The notes under the pieces were generated by a model, which was not told where the DNA came from, ran no database searches, and saw only the letters and a list, made by a program, of their open reading frames with translations. Position numbers and translations under genes: made by a program. Shown here one piece after another: positions 45,002-53,082 of a stretch of 64,000 bases of DNA; the first letter of the stretch is position 1; each line of letters opens with the position of its first letter. Source of the DNA: JAWKMZ01 sp041391965 (GTDB lineage: Bacteria; Bacteroidota; Bacteroidia; Flavobacteriales; Flavobacteriaceae); assembly GCA_041391965.1 (NCBI GenBank), contig JAWKMZ010000007.1, forward strand, positions 32,481 to 96,480, written 5' to 3'.

Positions 45002-45436
45002 ATGACTATTAAAATTATCAATAAATCGACGCATGCTTTACCAAACTACGAAACCATTGCTTCAGCAGGAATGGATTTGCGCGCTAATTTATCAGAATCG
45101 AGAGTTTTAAAACCTTTAGAACGCAGTATTGTAGGTACAGGGTTGTTTATAGAATTACCAATAGGCTATGAAGCACAAGTAAGACCAAGAAGTGGTTTGG
45201 CTGCAAAAAAAGGAATCACAGTTTTAAACACTCCAGGAACTATTGATGCTGATTATAGAGGTGAAATAGGGGTTATTTTAGTCAATTTATCCAATGAAGA
45301 CTTTACCATCAATAATGGCGAACGCATAGCACAATTAGTTATTGCAAAACACGAGCGTGCCGAATGGGTTGAAGTACAAGAACTTTCAGAAACCTCAAGA
45401 GGTAAAGGTGGTTTTGGAAGTACAGGAACAAAATAG
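45002..45436 (+). CDS. dut: dUTP diphosphatase
   Basis: It hydrolyses dUTP to dUMP, keeping uracil out of DNA. All five trimeric dUTPase motifs are present in 144 residues: ASAGMDLRA, RPRSGLAAKKG, GTIDADYRGEI, ERIAQLVI and RGKGGFGSTG. The ATG at 45002 lies 2 bp after the preceding stop. Confidence 0.97.
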   Translation: MTIKIINKSTHALPNYETIASAGMDLRANLSESRVLKPLERSIVGTGLFIELPIGYEAQVRPRSGLAAKKGITVLNTPGTIDADYRGEIGVILVNLSNEDFTINNGERIAQLVIAKHERAEWVEVQELSETSRGKGGFGSTGTK

Positions 45437-45461
45437 AGATAACATAATTAAGCACACATTT

Positions 45462-46421
45462 ATGAAATCGTATCTAACAATAGTTTTCGTTTTTATTTAT
45501 ACAATAACATTTGCTCAAGAAGACACTAAAAAGATTGAATCTATTTCAAAAGAAGCCTGTGAGTGTATTTATAAAATTGATTTGAATGCCACTAAAGAAG
45601 AAAAAAGTGAAGCCATATCCAACTGTATCACTTCTGTTACGATGGCATATCAACTTAAAGATAAATTATCGACATTGGTTGAAAAAACAAAAGATACTCT
45701 TAACAAAGTAGAAGACATCACAAAAGTAGATTCTTTAAAAATAGACGATACAACCAAGATTGTTATCAACGATAAAGAGAATTATGAAGCGATTGAAAGT
45801 GACCTTTACAAAAATTGTCCAGTGATGAAAATCATCTATTTTACGGATAATAGTGAACATGATAATTCCTTTTCTGACCATAAAAAAGCTATGAAATTTT
45901 ATGATGAAGGACAAACCGCTTTCGCAAAAGAAGAATATGCCAAAGCAATCACACTGTTTAATAAAGCTGTAAAAAAGGATAAAAATTTTGCCTTTGCTTG
46001 GGATAATTTAGGCTATAGCTACAGACAATTAGGTAATTACAAACAAGCCATTGAATGTTACAAAAAATCTTTAGCACTGGATCCCGAAGGGAAAATGCCT
46101 TTAATGAATATTGCAGTAGCCTATCAATTAGATAATGATATTGAAAATGCTAAAAAAGCTTATGAAAACTATGGTAAATTCTATCAAGATGATCCCGAAG
46201 TGTTTTACGGTTTAGGACGTATGTATTTTCTTGAAAAAGATTATGAACCAGCCCTCGAAAACATGATTAAAGCCTATCAGCTTTATTTAGATATGAACTC
46301 GCCTTATAATATTGATGCTCAAAAACATATTGTGACGATTTATAACAACATGAAAGAAAATGGAACTTTAGATAAATTCCGAGACATTGCTAAAAAGTAT
46401 AATTTACAAATCAAAGAATAG
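45462..46421 (+). CDS. Exported TPR protein
   Basis: From the ATG at 45462 the protein has a signal peptide (SYLTIVFVFIYTITFAQ). An N-terminal domain with two cysteines follows (KEACECIYKI), then at least three TPR units beginning near residue 150 (AFAWDNLGYSYRQLGNYKQA). It is probably periplasmic. It lies between dut and the nucleotidyltransferase. TPRs indicate protein binding, but the partner is unknown. Confidence 0.75.
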   Translation: MKSYLTIVFVFIYTITFAQEDTKKIESISKEACECIYKIDLNATKEEKSEAISNCITSVTMAYQLKDKLSTLVEKTKDTLNKVEDITKVDSLKIDDTTKIVINDKENYEAIESDLYKNCPVMKIIYFTDNSEHDNSFSDHKKAMKFYDEGQTAFAKEEYAKAITLFNKAVKKDKNFAFAWDNLGYSYRQLGNYKQAIECYKKSLALDPEGKMPLMNIAVAYQLDNDIENAKKAYENYGKFYQDDPEVFYGLGRMYFLEKDYEPALENMIKAYQLYLDMNSPYNIDAQKHIVTIYNNMKENGTLDKFRDIAKKYNLQIKE

Positions 46422-46433
46422 ATAATTTTAATC

Positions 46434-46458
46434 CTGCAAGATTTTTAAAACCTTGCAG
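46434..46458. repeat. Palindromic repeat CTGCAAG/CTTGCAG
   Basis: A perfect 7-bp inverted repeat (46434-46440 and 46452-46458) has an 11-nt AT-rich spacer and lies after the TPR gene stop at 46421. Palindromes of the form CCTGCAAGG...CCTTGCAGG are, from memory, common between genes in Flavobacteria. It could act as a terminator. Confidence 0.55.
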
Positions 46459-46489
46459 CTATTAAAAAAAGTTTAACCTTTAAAAGATA

Positions 46490-46503
46490 CCTGCTTTAGC
46501 AGG
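46490..46503 (+). promoter_or_regulatory. Hairpin just before the nucleotidyltransferase start
   Basis: CCTGC/GCAGG with a TTTA loop ends 7 bp before the ATG at 46511, where a ribosome binding site would be. It may control translation. A similar hairpin precedes trpS. Confidence 0.4.
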
Positions 46504-46510
46504 CATTTAT

Positions 46511-47530
46511 ATGAAAATAATAGTACCAATGGCAGGACGTGGTTCTCGCCTTAGACCACATACCTTAACAGTACCAAAACCCTTAATTCCAGTGGCCGGA
46601 CAACCCATCGTGCATCGTTTGGTAAAAGATATTGTCAAAGTGCTCAACCAACCTATTGAAGAAATTGCTTTTATACTTGGTGATCCTGCTTTTTTTGGAG
46701 ATGATGTTGTTGAGAGTTTAACAAGATTAGCACAAAACCTTGGTGCCAAAGCATCTATTTACAGACAAGACCAACCACTTGGTACAGGTCATGCTATTAT
46801 GTGTGCTAAAGAGTCCTTGTCTGGACCTGCAGTTATAGCTTATGCTGACACCTTGATTCGTGCCAATTTTAACCTCAATCCTGAAGCAGATGCTGTTATT
46901 TGGGTAAAACAAGTAGAGCAACCAGAAGCTTATGGTGTGGTTAAATTGAACCAAAACCATGAAATTATTGAATTGGTAGAAAAACCAAAAACCTTTGTTT
47001 CAGATTTGGCAGTTATTGGCATATACTACTTTAAAGATGTGAGCGTTTTAAAACAAGAGCTGCAACATGTGTTAGACACTAATATTGTAAATGGAGGCGA
47101 ATACCAAATTAACGATGGTATTAAAGCAATGATGGCTAAAGGCAAGATTTTTAAAACAGGCGAAGTTGACCAATGGATGGATTGTGGTAATAAAGCGGTA
47201 ACCGTTGAAACCAACTCACGTATGTTAGGTTTTTTAAAGCAAGATGGCGATGAGCAAATGATTGCTGATTCTGTAACGCTTAACAATTCAACCATAATTG
47301 AGCCTTGTTATATTGGCAAAAATGTACAATTAAACAACACAACCGTTGGTCCAAATGTATCTATTGGCAATGATTGTATGATTTCAAATTCTATTATTAA
47401 AAATAGTTTGATACAAAGTGATAACACCATTAAAAATGCCAATTTAGACCAAGCCATGATTGGCAATCACGTGGTTTATGATGGTCATTTTAAAACCATA
47501 AGCATTGGAGATTATTCAATATTGGAATAA
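46511..47530 (+). CDS. Sugar-1-phosphate nucleotidyltransferase
   Basis: The 339-residue protein has the nucleotidyltransferase signature KIIVPMAGRGSRLRPHT with the loop KPLIPVAGQPIV, then GTGHAI, YADTL, the VEKPKTF segment and a C-terminal left-handed beta-helix of hexapeptide repeats (SIGNDCMISNSIIKNSLI). This resembles glucose-1-phosphate thymidylyltransferases and GlmU-like proteins of archaeal and bacterial type. The exact sugar and nucleotide are not determined. It could supply envelope glycan synthesis. Confidence 0.85.
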   Translation: MKIIVPMAGRGSRLRPHTLTVPKPLIPVAGQPIVHRLVKDIVKVLNQPIEEIAFILGDPAFFGDDVVESLTRLAQNLGAKASIYRQDQPLGTGHAIMCAKESLSGPAVIAYADTLIRANFNLNPEADAVIWVKQVEQPEAYGVVKLNQNHEIIELVEKPKTFVSDLAVIGIYYFKDVSVLKQELQHVLDTNIVNGGEYQINDGIKAMMAKGKIFKTGEVDQWMDCGNKAVTVETNSRMLGFLKQDGDEQMIADSVTLNNSTIIEPCYIGKNVQLNNTTVGPNVSIGNDCMISNSIIKNSLIQSDNTIKNANLDQAMIGNHVVYDGHFKTISIGDYSILE

Positions 47531-47576
47531 CAATTGCAGATGTTGTGTTGCACAAGGTGAGACATCACATTTAGTT

Positions 47577-48938
47577 ATGAAAAATAAAACCTACATAGTA
47601 CTTTTTCTCTTCGGAATGCTCATGTTTCCGCAGCAAAACTATGCACAAGTCGATTTTAATAAACGACCTGATGACGATTTAGGAAATGTTGAAGACTTAT
47701 TTCAAGAACACTTTTTTGAGGCACTTAAGCAATATGGTATTGAAAACTACCAACGTGCTGTGGATGCGCTTTTAAAATGTCAAAAATTAGATGATTCCAA
47801 ACCAGTCATTTATTTTGAATTAGGTAAAAATTATAACAAACTCAAAAACTTTGGCGCTGCAGAAGATGCCCTAAAAAAAGCCATTTCTAAAGAACCCGAA
47901 AACGAATGGTTTTTAGATGAATTGTACGATGTCTATAACCAACAAGGCGATACAGACAAAGCTATAAAAACAGTGAAGCAACTTGTCAAATTTCATCCAG
48001 ATTACAGACAAGATTTAGCAGAGTTGTATATTAAGAATAAAGATTATAAAGAAGCGCTAAAAATTCTGGACGATTTAGACAAACAGTTTGGTTTAGATAT
48101 AGAAAGAGACTATCTCAGAAATCAAATCTATAACATGACAGGACGCGATGACGACCGCATTGAAAACCTTGAAGAACGGGTTAAAAACAATCCTGACAAC
48201 GAAACCAACTACCTAAGGCTTATCTATCGTTATAGTGAAACAGGAGACACCAAAAAAGCCTTTGAAACAGCAAAAGAATTATTAAAAAAGCAACCCAATT
48301 CAAAGTTGGTACATTTGGCACTTTATAAATTTTATTTAGATGACAAGCAAATCCAAAATGCAATTGCTTCCATGAAAATGGTATTGACAGCACCAGAAAT
48401 AAATCCAGATGCTAAAGCCAAAGTGCTGAGTGATTTTGTGAATTTTGTAGCCAAAAACCCAGAATACGAAAAAGATTTGGTAGAAATTACCGCTTTGGTT
48501 GATGATGATAAAAGTTTTGCAACACTTGTAGAATTGGCACAATATCAACTTAAAATTGGCGACAAATCTAAAGCCTTAACCTATTATGAAGAAGCTCTAA
48601 AACAAGAACCCACTAATTTTGCGGTTATAAAAGACGTATTGTTGCTTCAAATAGATTTAGAAATGAACCAAAAAGCCATTCAAAAAAGTAATGAAACCTT
48701 AGAGTTGTTTCCTGCGCAACCTATTTTATACCTCATCAATGGTGTTGCCTACAACAAAATGAAACAAGCTAAAAAGGCCATTCAAAATTTAGAAACAGGT
48801 TTAGATTATGTGGTAGATGACCCAAAAATGGAAACCGATTTTTATACCCAATTAAGTCTTGCCTATAAACTGGACAATAATATTCCTAAATCTCAAGCGT
48901 TTGCTAAAAAAGCCGCTGCTTTAACACCACAACATTAA
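47577..48938 (+). CDS. Exported TPR protein upstream of the DUF4292 gene
   Basis: From the ATG at 47577 the protein has a signal peptide (YIVLFLFGMLMF, then NYAQ). About 430 residues of TPR repeats follow, for example KPVIYFELGKNYNKLKNFGA and KSKALTYYEEALKQEP. An in-frame start at 47505 would run back into the nucleotidyltransferase. Its stop abuts the ATG of the DUF4292 lipoprotein, so the two are translationally coupled. A periplasmic scaffold function is inferred. Confidence 0.82.
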   Translation: MKNKTYIVLFLFGMLMFPQQNYAQVDFNKRPDDDLGNVEDLFQEHFFEALKQYGIENYQRAVDALLKCQKLDDSKPVIYFELGKNYNKLKNFGAAEDALKKAISKEPENEWFLDELYDVYNQQGDTDKAIKTVKQLVKFHPDYRQDLAELYIKNKDYKEALKILDDLDKQFGLDIERDYLRNQIYNMTGRDDDRIENLEERVKNNPDNETNYLRLIYRYSETGDTKKAFETAKELLKKQPNSKLVHLALYKFYLDDKQIQNAIASMKMVLTAPEINPDAKAKVLSDFVNFVAKNPEYEKDLVEITALVDDDKSFATLVELAQYQLKIGDKSKALTYYEEALKQEPTNFAVIKDVLLLQIDLEMNQKAIQKSNETLELFPAQPILYLINGVAYNKMKQAKKAIQNLETGLDYVVDDPKMETDFYTQLSLAYKLDNNIPKSQAFAKKAAALTPQH

Positions 48939-49711
48939 TGAAAGGTTATAAACTTAGCATTCTCATCCTTTTAATCGCTTTAAACTTTAGTTGTAGGTCT
49001 ACAAAAAGTTTAACGTCAACTGCTGAAATTGATAACACGCTTACAGCAAAACAAATTATAAGAGAAACCCAAAAACAAGAAGCACGTTTTAAAACCTTAC
49101 AAGCAAAAGTGAGGGTTGATTATACCGAAGGTCAAAAAAGCACAGGTGTTACTGTAACGCTAAGAATTGAAAAAGACAAAACCATTTGGATGAGTGCACC
49201 TTTAGGTGCTGCAAGAGTGTTGATTACGCCAACCAAAGTACAATTTTACGATAAGATTAATAACCAATATTTTGATGGTGATTTTTCATTGTTAAGTGAT
49301 TTTTTAGGAACTGATTTAGATTTTTATAAAGTTCAAAACGTTTTGTTGGGCGAACCTATTTTTAATCTAAAAAACGACACATACATAGTATCCTCACAAG
49401 ACCATTCGTATGTATTACAGCCTAAAGACCAACGCACGTTGTTTGAATTATTTTTTCTGATAAATCCGAGCTATTTTAAATTAGATTCGCAGCAATTATA
49501 TCAAACTAAAGAACGACGAATCCTTCAAATAGATTATAAAAAATATCAAGAAGTTAGAAAGCAAATTTTTCCAGAAAACATGCGTATTATTGCAGTTGAA
49601 GACAACAACGAAGTCAATATTGAACTCGATTATAAATCAATTAGTTTAAATGATAAAGTCCGTTTTCCATTTAATATGCCATCAGGATATAAAGAAATTG
49701 TAATTAAATAA
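48938..49711 (+). CDS. DUF4292 lipoprotein with LolB-like features
   Basis: The 257-residue lipoprotein has its lipid-modified Cys at residue 19 (LNFSC). The mature domain reads RVDYTEGQKSTGVTVTLRIE, IWMSAPLGAARVLIT and LLSDFLGTDLDF. I recognise this as DUF4292. The order resembles LolB, the outer-membrane lipoprotein receptor: beta-strands, then a PLG motif, then a helix and an L-x-G segment. That is a visual inference. It lies between the TPR gene and the EnvC-like gene, all three with overlapping or abutting ends. Confidence 0.78.
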   Translation: MKGYKLSILILLIALNFSCRSTKSLTSTAEIDNTLTAKQIIRETQKQEARFKTLQAKVRVDYTEGQKSTGVTVTLRIEKDKTIWMSAPLGAARVLITPTKVQFYDKINNQYFDGDFSLLSDFLGTDLDFYKVQNVLLGEPIFNLKNDTYIVSSQDHSYVLQPKDQRTLFELFFLINPSYFKLDSQQLYQTKERRILQIDYKKYQEVRKQIFPENMRIIAVEDNNEVNIELDYKSISLNDKVRFPFNMPSGYKEIVIK

Positions 49712-50931
49712 TGCAAACCAAACCAACAACATATCTCCTCTTTTTTTTAATAATGTTCAGTTGTTTTTGTACACAAGCACAAAGTAAAAAGCAGCAAGAA
49801 TTAGAAGCAAAACGACAAGAATATCTGAAAGAAATTCAGCAAATCAACAATTTGTTATTTTCTGATAAAAAGAAAGAGAAGTCTATTATTTCAGTGGTTG
49901 AAGATTTGAATTACAAAGTTAGTGTACGAAAAAACCTGATTAAAATTACCAATGACCAAGCCAATTTATTGACCAGAGAAATCACATCAAACCAAAAAGA
50001 AATTACCAGTTTGCGTGACCAATTAAAATATTTAAAAGAAGATTATGCAGCTATGGTTGTAAAATCATACAAAAGCAAATCAGAACAAAGCAGAATTATG
50101 TTTTTATTGTCTTCAGATAATTTTCAACAAGCCTACAAACGGTTACAATACATTAGACAATACCAAGCATATCAAAAAGAACAAGGAGAAGAAATTAAAC
50201 AAAAAACCCAAAAACTTCAAGAGTTAAACAAGTCGTTATTAAAACAAAAAGCAGATAAAGACAAGCTTATTGAAGAAAACCGACTTGCAAAAAAACGTTT
50301 GGAAGACGATTTGAAAGAACATGAAACACTCATGGCTTCGGTTAGAAAAAATCTAAGCACCTATGCGTCACAAATCAAAACCAAACAGCAACAAGTAGAT
50401 AAAATAGACAAAGAAATTGAACGGTTAATTAGAGAAGCCATTGCAGAATCCAACAAAAAAGCGGGTAAATCATCCAACTCCAACGGATTCGATTTAACAC
50501 CTGCAGGCAAAGCTTTGGCTGCAAATTTTGAAGCCAATAAAGGCAAATTACCTTGGCCTGTTAGAACAGGAATTATTAAAGTGCGTTATGGTACCCAACC
50601 ATCTCCAATTGATAAAACGGTCTTCATAAAAAGTAATGGTATTCGGATTGCTACAGACAAAGGTTCAAAAGTGCGCGCTGTTTTTAATGGAGAAGTGTTA
50701 GCGGTTCAAAGTGCCAAACATGGTAATCCATCTGTATTAATAAAGCACGGAAATTACATTACAGTCTATAAAAATTTAGCAAAAGTGTATGTGGTTAAAG
50801 GTGATAAAATAACGATGAATCAAGATATAGGCGAAGTGTTTACAGACCAAACCACAGGAGAAACCGTATTGAGTTTTGCAATTTTTAAAAATAGCGATAC
50901 ACAAGATCCTTCTGTTTGGATTGCGAAATAA
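49711..50931 (+). CDS. EnvC-like murein hydrolase activator with M23 domain
   Basis: The 406-residue protein has a signal peptide, a coiled-coil region at about residues 20-240 and a C-terminal M23 (LytM-like) domain from about 290. The M23 domain shows GSKVRAVFNGEVLAVQSAKHG and the ending KNSDTQDPSVWI. The usual zinc-binding HxxxD...HxH set is not fully visible (GIRIATDKGS and LSFAIFKN where H-x-x-D and H-x-H would be), so it is likely an amidase activator like EnvC and not a hydrolase. It acts in the periplasm during cell separation. Confidence 0.86.
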   Translation: MQTKPTTYLLFFLIMFSCFCTQAQSKKQQELEAKRQEYLKEIQQINNLLFSDKKKEKSIISVVEDLNYKVSVRKNLIKITNDQANLLTREITSNQKEITSLRDQLKYLKEDYAAMVVKSYKSKSEQSRIMFLLSSDNFQQAYKRLQYIRQYQAYQKEQGEEIKQKTQKLQELNKSLLKQKADKDKLIEENRLAKKRLEDDLKEHETLMASVRKNLSTYASQIKTKQQQVDKIDKEIERLIREAIAESNKKAGKSSNSNGFDLTPAGKALAANFEANKGKLPWPVRTGIIKVRYGTQPSPIDKTVFIKSNGIRIATDKGSKVRAVFNGEVLAVQSAKHGNPSVLIKHGNYITVYKNLAKVYVVKGDKITMNQDIGEVFTDQTTGETVLSFAIFKNSDTQDPSVWIAK

Positions 50932-50934
50932 AGC

Positions 50935-51447
50935 TTAATCAAATAAAGCCTTCAATTCAGTAGCGTCATTTGGTTTCATTTTTCCTGCTAATACTAAACT
51001 CAATTGTTTACGACGTAAAGCAGCAGCAAAACGCTCTTTTTCTAAGGGTGTTTCTGGGTGTAATTCTGGCACTTTAGTAGGTCTTCCTGTTTCATCAACT
51101 GCAACAAAAGTGTAAATTGCTTCATTGGCTATATCTTTAAAACCCGATTCTCTATCTTCAATCCAAACGTCTAAAAATACTTCCATAGAGGTTTTAAATG
51201 CACGTGATACTTTGGCTTCAATGGTTACAACGCTACCTAAAGGAACAGATCTATTGAATGCCACATGGTTGACAGAAGCAGTTACCACAATTCGGCGCGA
51301 ATGACGTCGCGCAGCAATACTTGCAGCTCTGTCCATACGTGCCAATAATTCGCCTCCAAACAAATTATTAAGCGGATTGGTTTCACTTGGTAAGACCAAA
51401 TCGGTCATAATAGTTTTTGATTCAAAAGGCGTTTTGGCTTGCATCAT
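50935..51447 (-). CDS. Acyl-CoA thioesterase (YciA/BFIT-like hotdog)
   Basis: The 170-residue hotdog-fold protein has the motif TNPLNNLFGGELLARMDRAA near residue 25, containing the catalytic Asn/Asp region, and later NHVAFNRSVPLGSVVTIEA and ETGRPTKVPEL. These match the acyl-CoA thioesterase family of YciA type. Its gene converges with the EnvC-like gene, with 3 bp between stops. A promoter lies about 20 bp upstream. Confidence 0.88.
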   Translation of the reverse strand: MMQAKTPFESKTIMTDLVLPSETNPLNNLFGGELLARMDRAASIAARRHSRRIVVTASVNHVAFNRSVPLGSVVTIEAKVSRAFKTSMEVFLDVWIEDRESGFKDIANEAIYTFVAVDETGRPTKVPELHPETPLEKERFAAALRRKQLSLVLAGKMKPNDATELKALFD

Positions 51448-51467
51448 TTGTGTTTTAAAATATGCAG

Positions 51468-51503
51468 CAAAGGTAAGTTGGTTTTAAAAACTAAGGAAAC
51501 AAA
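51468..51503 (-). promoter_or_regulatory. Predicted promoter for the thioesterase gene
   Basis: On the minus strand TTTG (51500-51503) is followed after 24 nt by TACCTTTG (51468-51475), an exact -7 match. The spacing is longer than usual. Confidence 0.5.
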
Positions 51504-51537
51504 ATCTATTAATTTATAGAGCTAACATGGCTTTGTA

Positions 51538-52602
51538 TTACTTCTTTAGAATTTCAAAAATATTTCTTAAATCTTTTTTGTAAGGCAAATGGTCTGTACG
51601 TCCTTTTTTAAAAATGTCGTTGCTGTTGCCTTGTCCTTTACGTAAGGCTTTTTGTTCTTCATATGGTAAATGATGGATTTCCATACAATTGGTAGAGCAG
51701 CAATTATCCATTTTCTCTTTACAGTCATCACATTGTATAAACAATAAATGACAAGCTTCATTGGCACAATTGGTATGCAAATCGGCTGGATTTCCACATT
51801 GATGGCAATGTGCAATCACATCATCAGAAATACGCTCTGAACGTCGTTCGTCAAACACAAAATTTTTGCCTATAAATTTATTTTCCAAACCTTTTTCATT
51901 GACTTGGCGTACATAATTAATGATGCCTCCATCTAATTGATACACATTTTTAAAACCTTTGTGTTTGTAGTAAGCACTTGCTTTTTCACAACGGATGCCA
52001 CCAGTACAATACATCACTAAGTTTTTGTCTTCTTTATGGTCTTTTAAATCGTTTTCAATAATGTCTAATGATTCTCTAAAAGTATCTACATCTGGCGTAA
52101 TGGCATTTTTAAAATGACCAATTTCACTTTCGTAATGGTTACGCATATCTACCAAAACCGTATTTTTATCTTCTATAAGTTGATTAAACGTTTCAGCATC
52201 TACATGCACACCTTTGTTAGTAACATCAAAGGTGTCATCGTTTAAACCATCAGCTACAATTTTATCGCGTACTTTCACTTTTAATTTTAAAAAAGAAAAA
52301 TTATCATGTTCAACAGCAATGTTTAATCGGACATTTTCTAAAAAGCTGATGCTGTCTAAATGAGTTTTAAAAGCGTTAAAATTTTCAGCAGGAACTGATA
52401 ATTGAGCATTGATACCTTCATGAGCAACGTAAATTCTGCCCAAGACATCAAGGTCATTCCAAGCTAAAAAAAGGTGATTTCTAAAAAGTTCAGGATTACC
52501 AATTTTGGCATATGTGTAGAAAGAGATGGTTAAGCGTTCTTTTCCCGCTTGCTCAATAAGTTCAACTCTTTCTTTAGCACTTAAGTTATTGTACAGTTGC
52601 AT
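51538..52602 (-). CDS. trhO: tRNA uridine(34) hydroxylase (rhodanese-domain YceA/TrhO)
   Basis: TrhO hydroxylates U34 of certain tRNAs with oxygen. The 354-residue protein has an N-terminal ferredoxin-like domain, a rhodanese domain with active-site Cys in MYCTGGIRCEKA (about residue 199), and a cysteine-rich C-terminal tail (CHQCGNPADLH, CDDCKEKMDNCC) typical of the family and likely metal-binding. The ATG at 52602 follows a clear promoter at 52671-52700. Confidence 0.92.
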   Translation of the reverse strand: MQLYNNLSAKERVELIEQAGKERLTISFYTYAKIGNPELFRNHLFLAWNDLDVLGRIYVAHEGINAQLSVPAENFNAFKTHLDSISFLENVRLNIAVEHDNFSFLKLKVKVRDKIVADGLNDDTFDVTNKGVHVDAETFNQLIEDKNTVLVDMRNHYESEIGHFKNAITPDVDTFRESLDIIENDLKDHKEDKNLVMYCTGGIRCEKASAYYKHKGFKNVYQLDGGIINYVRQVNEKGLENKFIGKNFVFDERRSERISDDVIAHCHQCGNPADLHTNCANEACHLLFIQCDDCKEKMDNCCSTNCMEIHHLPYEEQKALRKGQGNSNDIFKKGRTDHLPYKKDLRNIFEILKK

Positions 52603-52670
52603 GCTATACTAATTTTATAAGGTTAAAGATTACTTTTTACATCTTTGCCAAGGCGGCAAAGTATAAAGTG

Positions 52671-52700
52671 CAAAGGTACATATTTTACATTGTTTGCAAA
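52671..52700 (-). promoter_or_regulatory. Predicted promoter for trhO
   Basis: On the minus strand TTTG (52697-52700), then 18 nt, then TACCTTTG (52671-52678). Both elements match the Bacteroidota consensus exactly. It lies between the upstream terminator and trhO. Confidence 0.7.
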
Positions 52701-52711
52701 CCTTAGCACAA

Positions 52712-52746
52712 AAAAAAGCACTTTGGGCTTTCCAAAGTGCTTTTTT
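52712..52746 (-). terminator. Strong terminator upstream of trhO, facing a small minus-strand unit
   Basis: A perfect 15-bp stem (AAAAAAGCACTTTGG with its complement at 52732-52746) with a 5-nt loop. It is T-run-flanked on both strands. On the minus strand it lies 3' of the 30-codon frame at 52804-52896; no plus-strand gene ends near it, so it most likely closes that small unit. Confidence 0.85.
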
Positions 52747-52753
52747 GAGGACT

Positions 52754-52806
52754 AACTCGTTATTAATATTTTTTAAATTTTCATTTACAAAATACGTTAC
52801 GAGTTA
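52754..52806. repeat. Inverted repeat TAACTCGT/ACGAGTTA after the small peptide frame
   Basis: Eight-base arms TAACTCGT (about 52753-52760) and ACGAGTTA (about 52799-52806), separated by an AT-rich stretch of about 38 nt, lie between the small frame and the terminator. The right arm overlaps the stop codon of the frame. It would form a long-range hairpin in the 3' part of a minus-strand transcript. Confidence 0.45.
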
Positions 52807-52896
52807 ACCTCCATCGGCTTTGCAATTGCCATTAATACTAATAGCAATTGAAACACCCAATGCGTTGTTAAAAATAATTTTTTTAAAAAATTTCAT
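52804..52896 (-). CDS. Possible 30-residue peptide gene in the trhO-recA gap
   Basis: On the minus strand an ATG (52894-52896) opens 30 codons ending in TAA. The peptide starts MKFFKKIIFNNALGVSIAIS (basic, then hydrophobic) and ends in a short polar tail with one Cys and Gly-Gly (NGNCKADGG). An in-frame stop lies just upstream of the ATG. The pattern fits a tiny membrane or exported peptide. A structured region, then a 15-bp-stem terminator, follow downstream, which supports a real minus-strand transcript. It could also be a small RNA with a chance frame. Confidence 0.45.
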   Translation of the reverse strand: MKFFKKIIFNNALGVSIAISINGNCKADGG

Positions 52897-52929
52897 CTGT
52901 CAAAAAGGTTAAGGTTAATGATTCAGATG

Positions 52930-52980
52930 AAACGCGTCGCTTTTCAAACGACAGATTTCATAGCAAGATTTCCCAATCTT
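52930..52980. repeat. Two small hairpins upstream of the 30-codon frame
   Basis: ATGAAA...TTTCAT with CGTCG...CGAC inside (about 52928-52961, one 3x3 internal loop) and a perfect AAGATT/AATCTT 6-bp stem with a TCCC loop (about 52966-52980). They lie in the 5' leader of a minus-strand transcript or in the upstream region of recA. Their role is unknown. Confidence 0.4.
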
Positions 52981-53022
52981 ATTTAGTAGATGCAAAAAGT
53001 GTAAAAAGGTTGCGTCATAAAA

Positions 53023-53052
53023 TTGTTAAGATAAAAAGAAGTCGTATTTTAG
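53023..53052 (+). promoter_or_regulatory. Predicted promoter for recA
   Basis: TTG at 53023-53025, 19 nt, then TATTTTAG at 53045-53052, one mismatch to TAnnTTTG, 30 bp before the ATG. No LexA-type SOS palindrome was recognised nearby. Confidence 0.55.
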
Positions 53053-53082
53053 CTTAAAATAACTTAGAAAAGAACGATTAAA

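Noticed and set aside
45342..45461. Apparent N-terminal extension of the TPR gene overlapping dut
   Set aside because: The signal peptide starts at the ATG at 45462, so the upstream frame is a dut shadow.
47505..47576. Upstream extension of the second TPR gene
   Set aside because: It overlaps the nucleotidyltransferase and precedes a clear signal peptide beginning at 47577.
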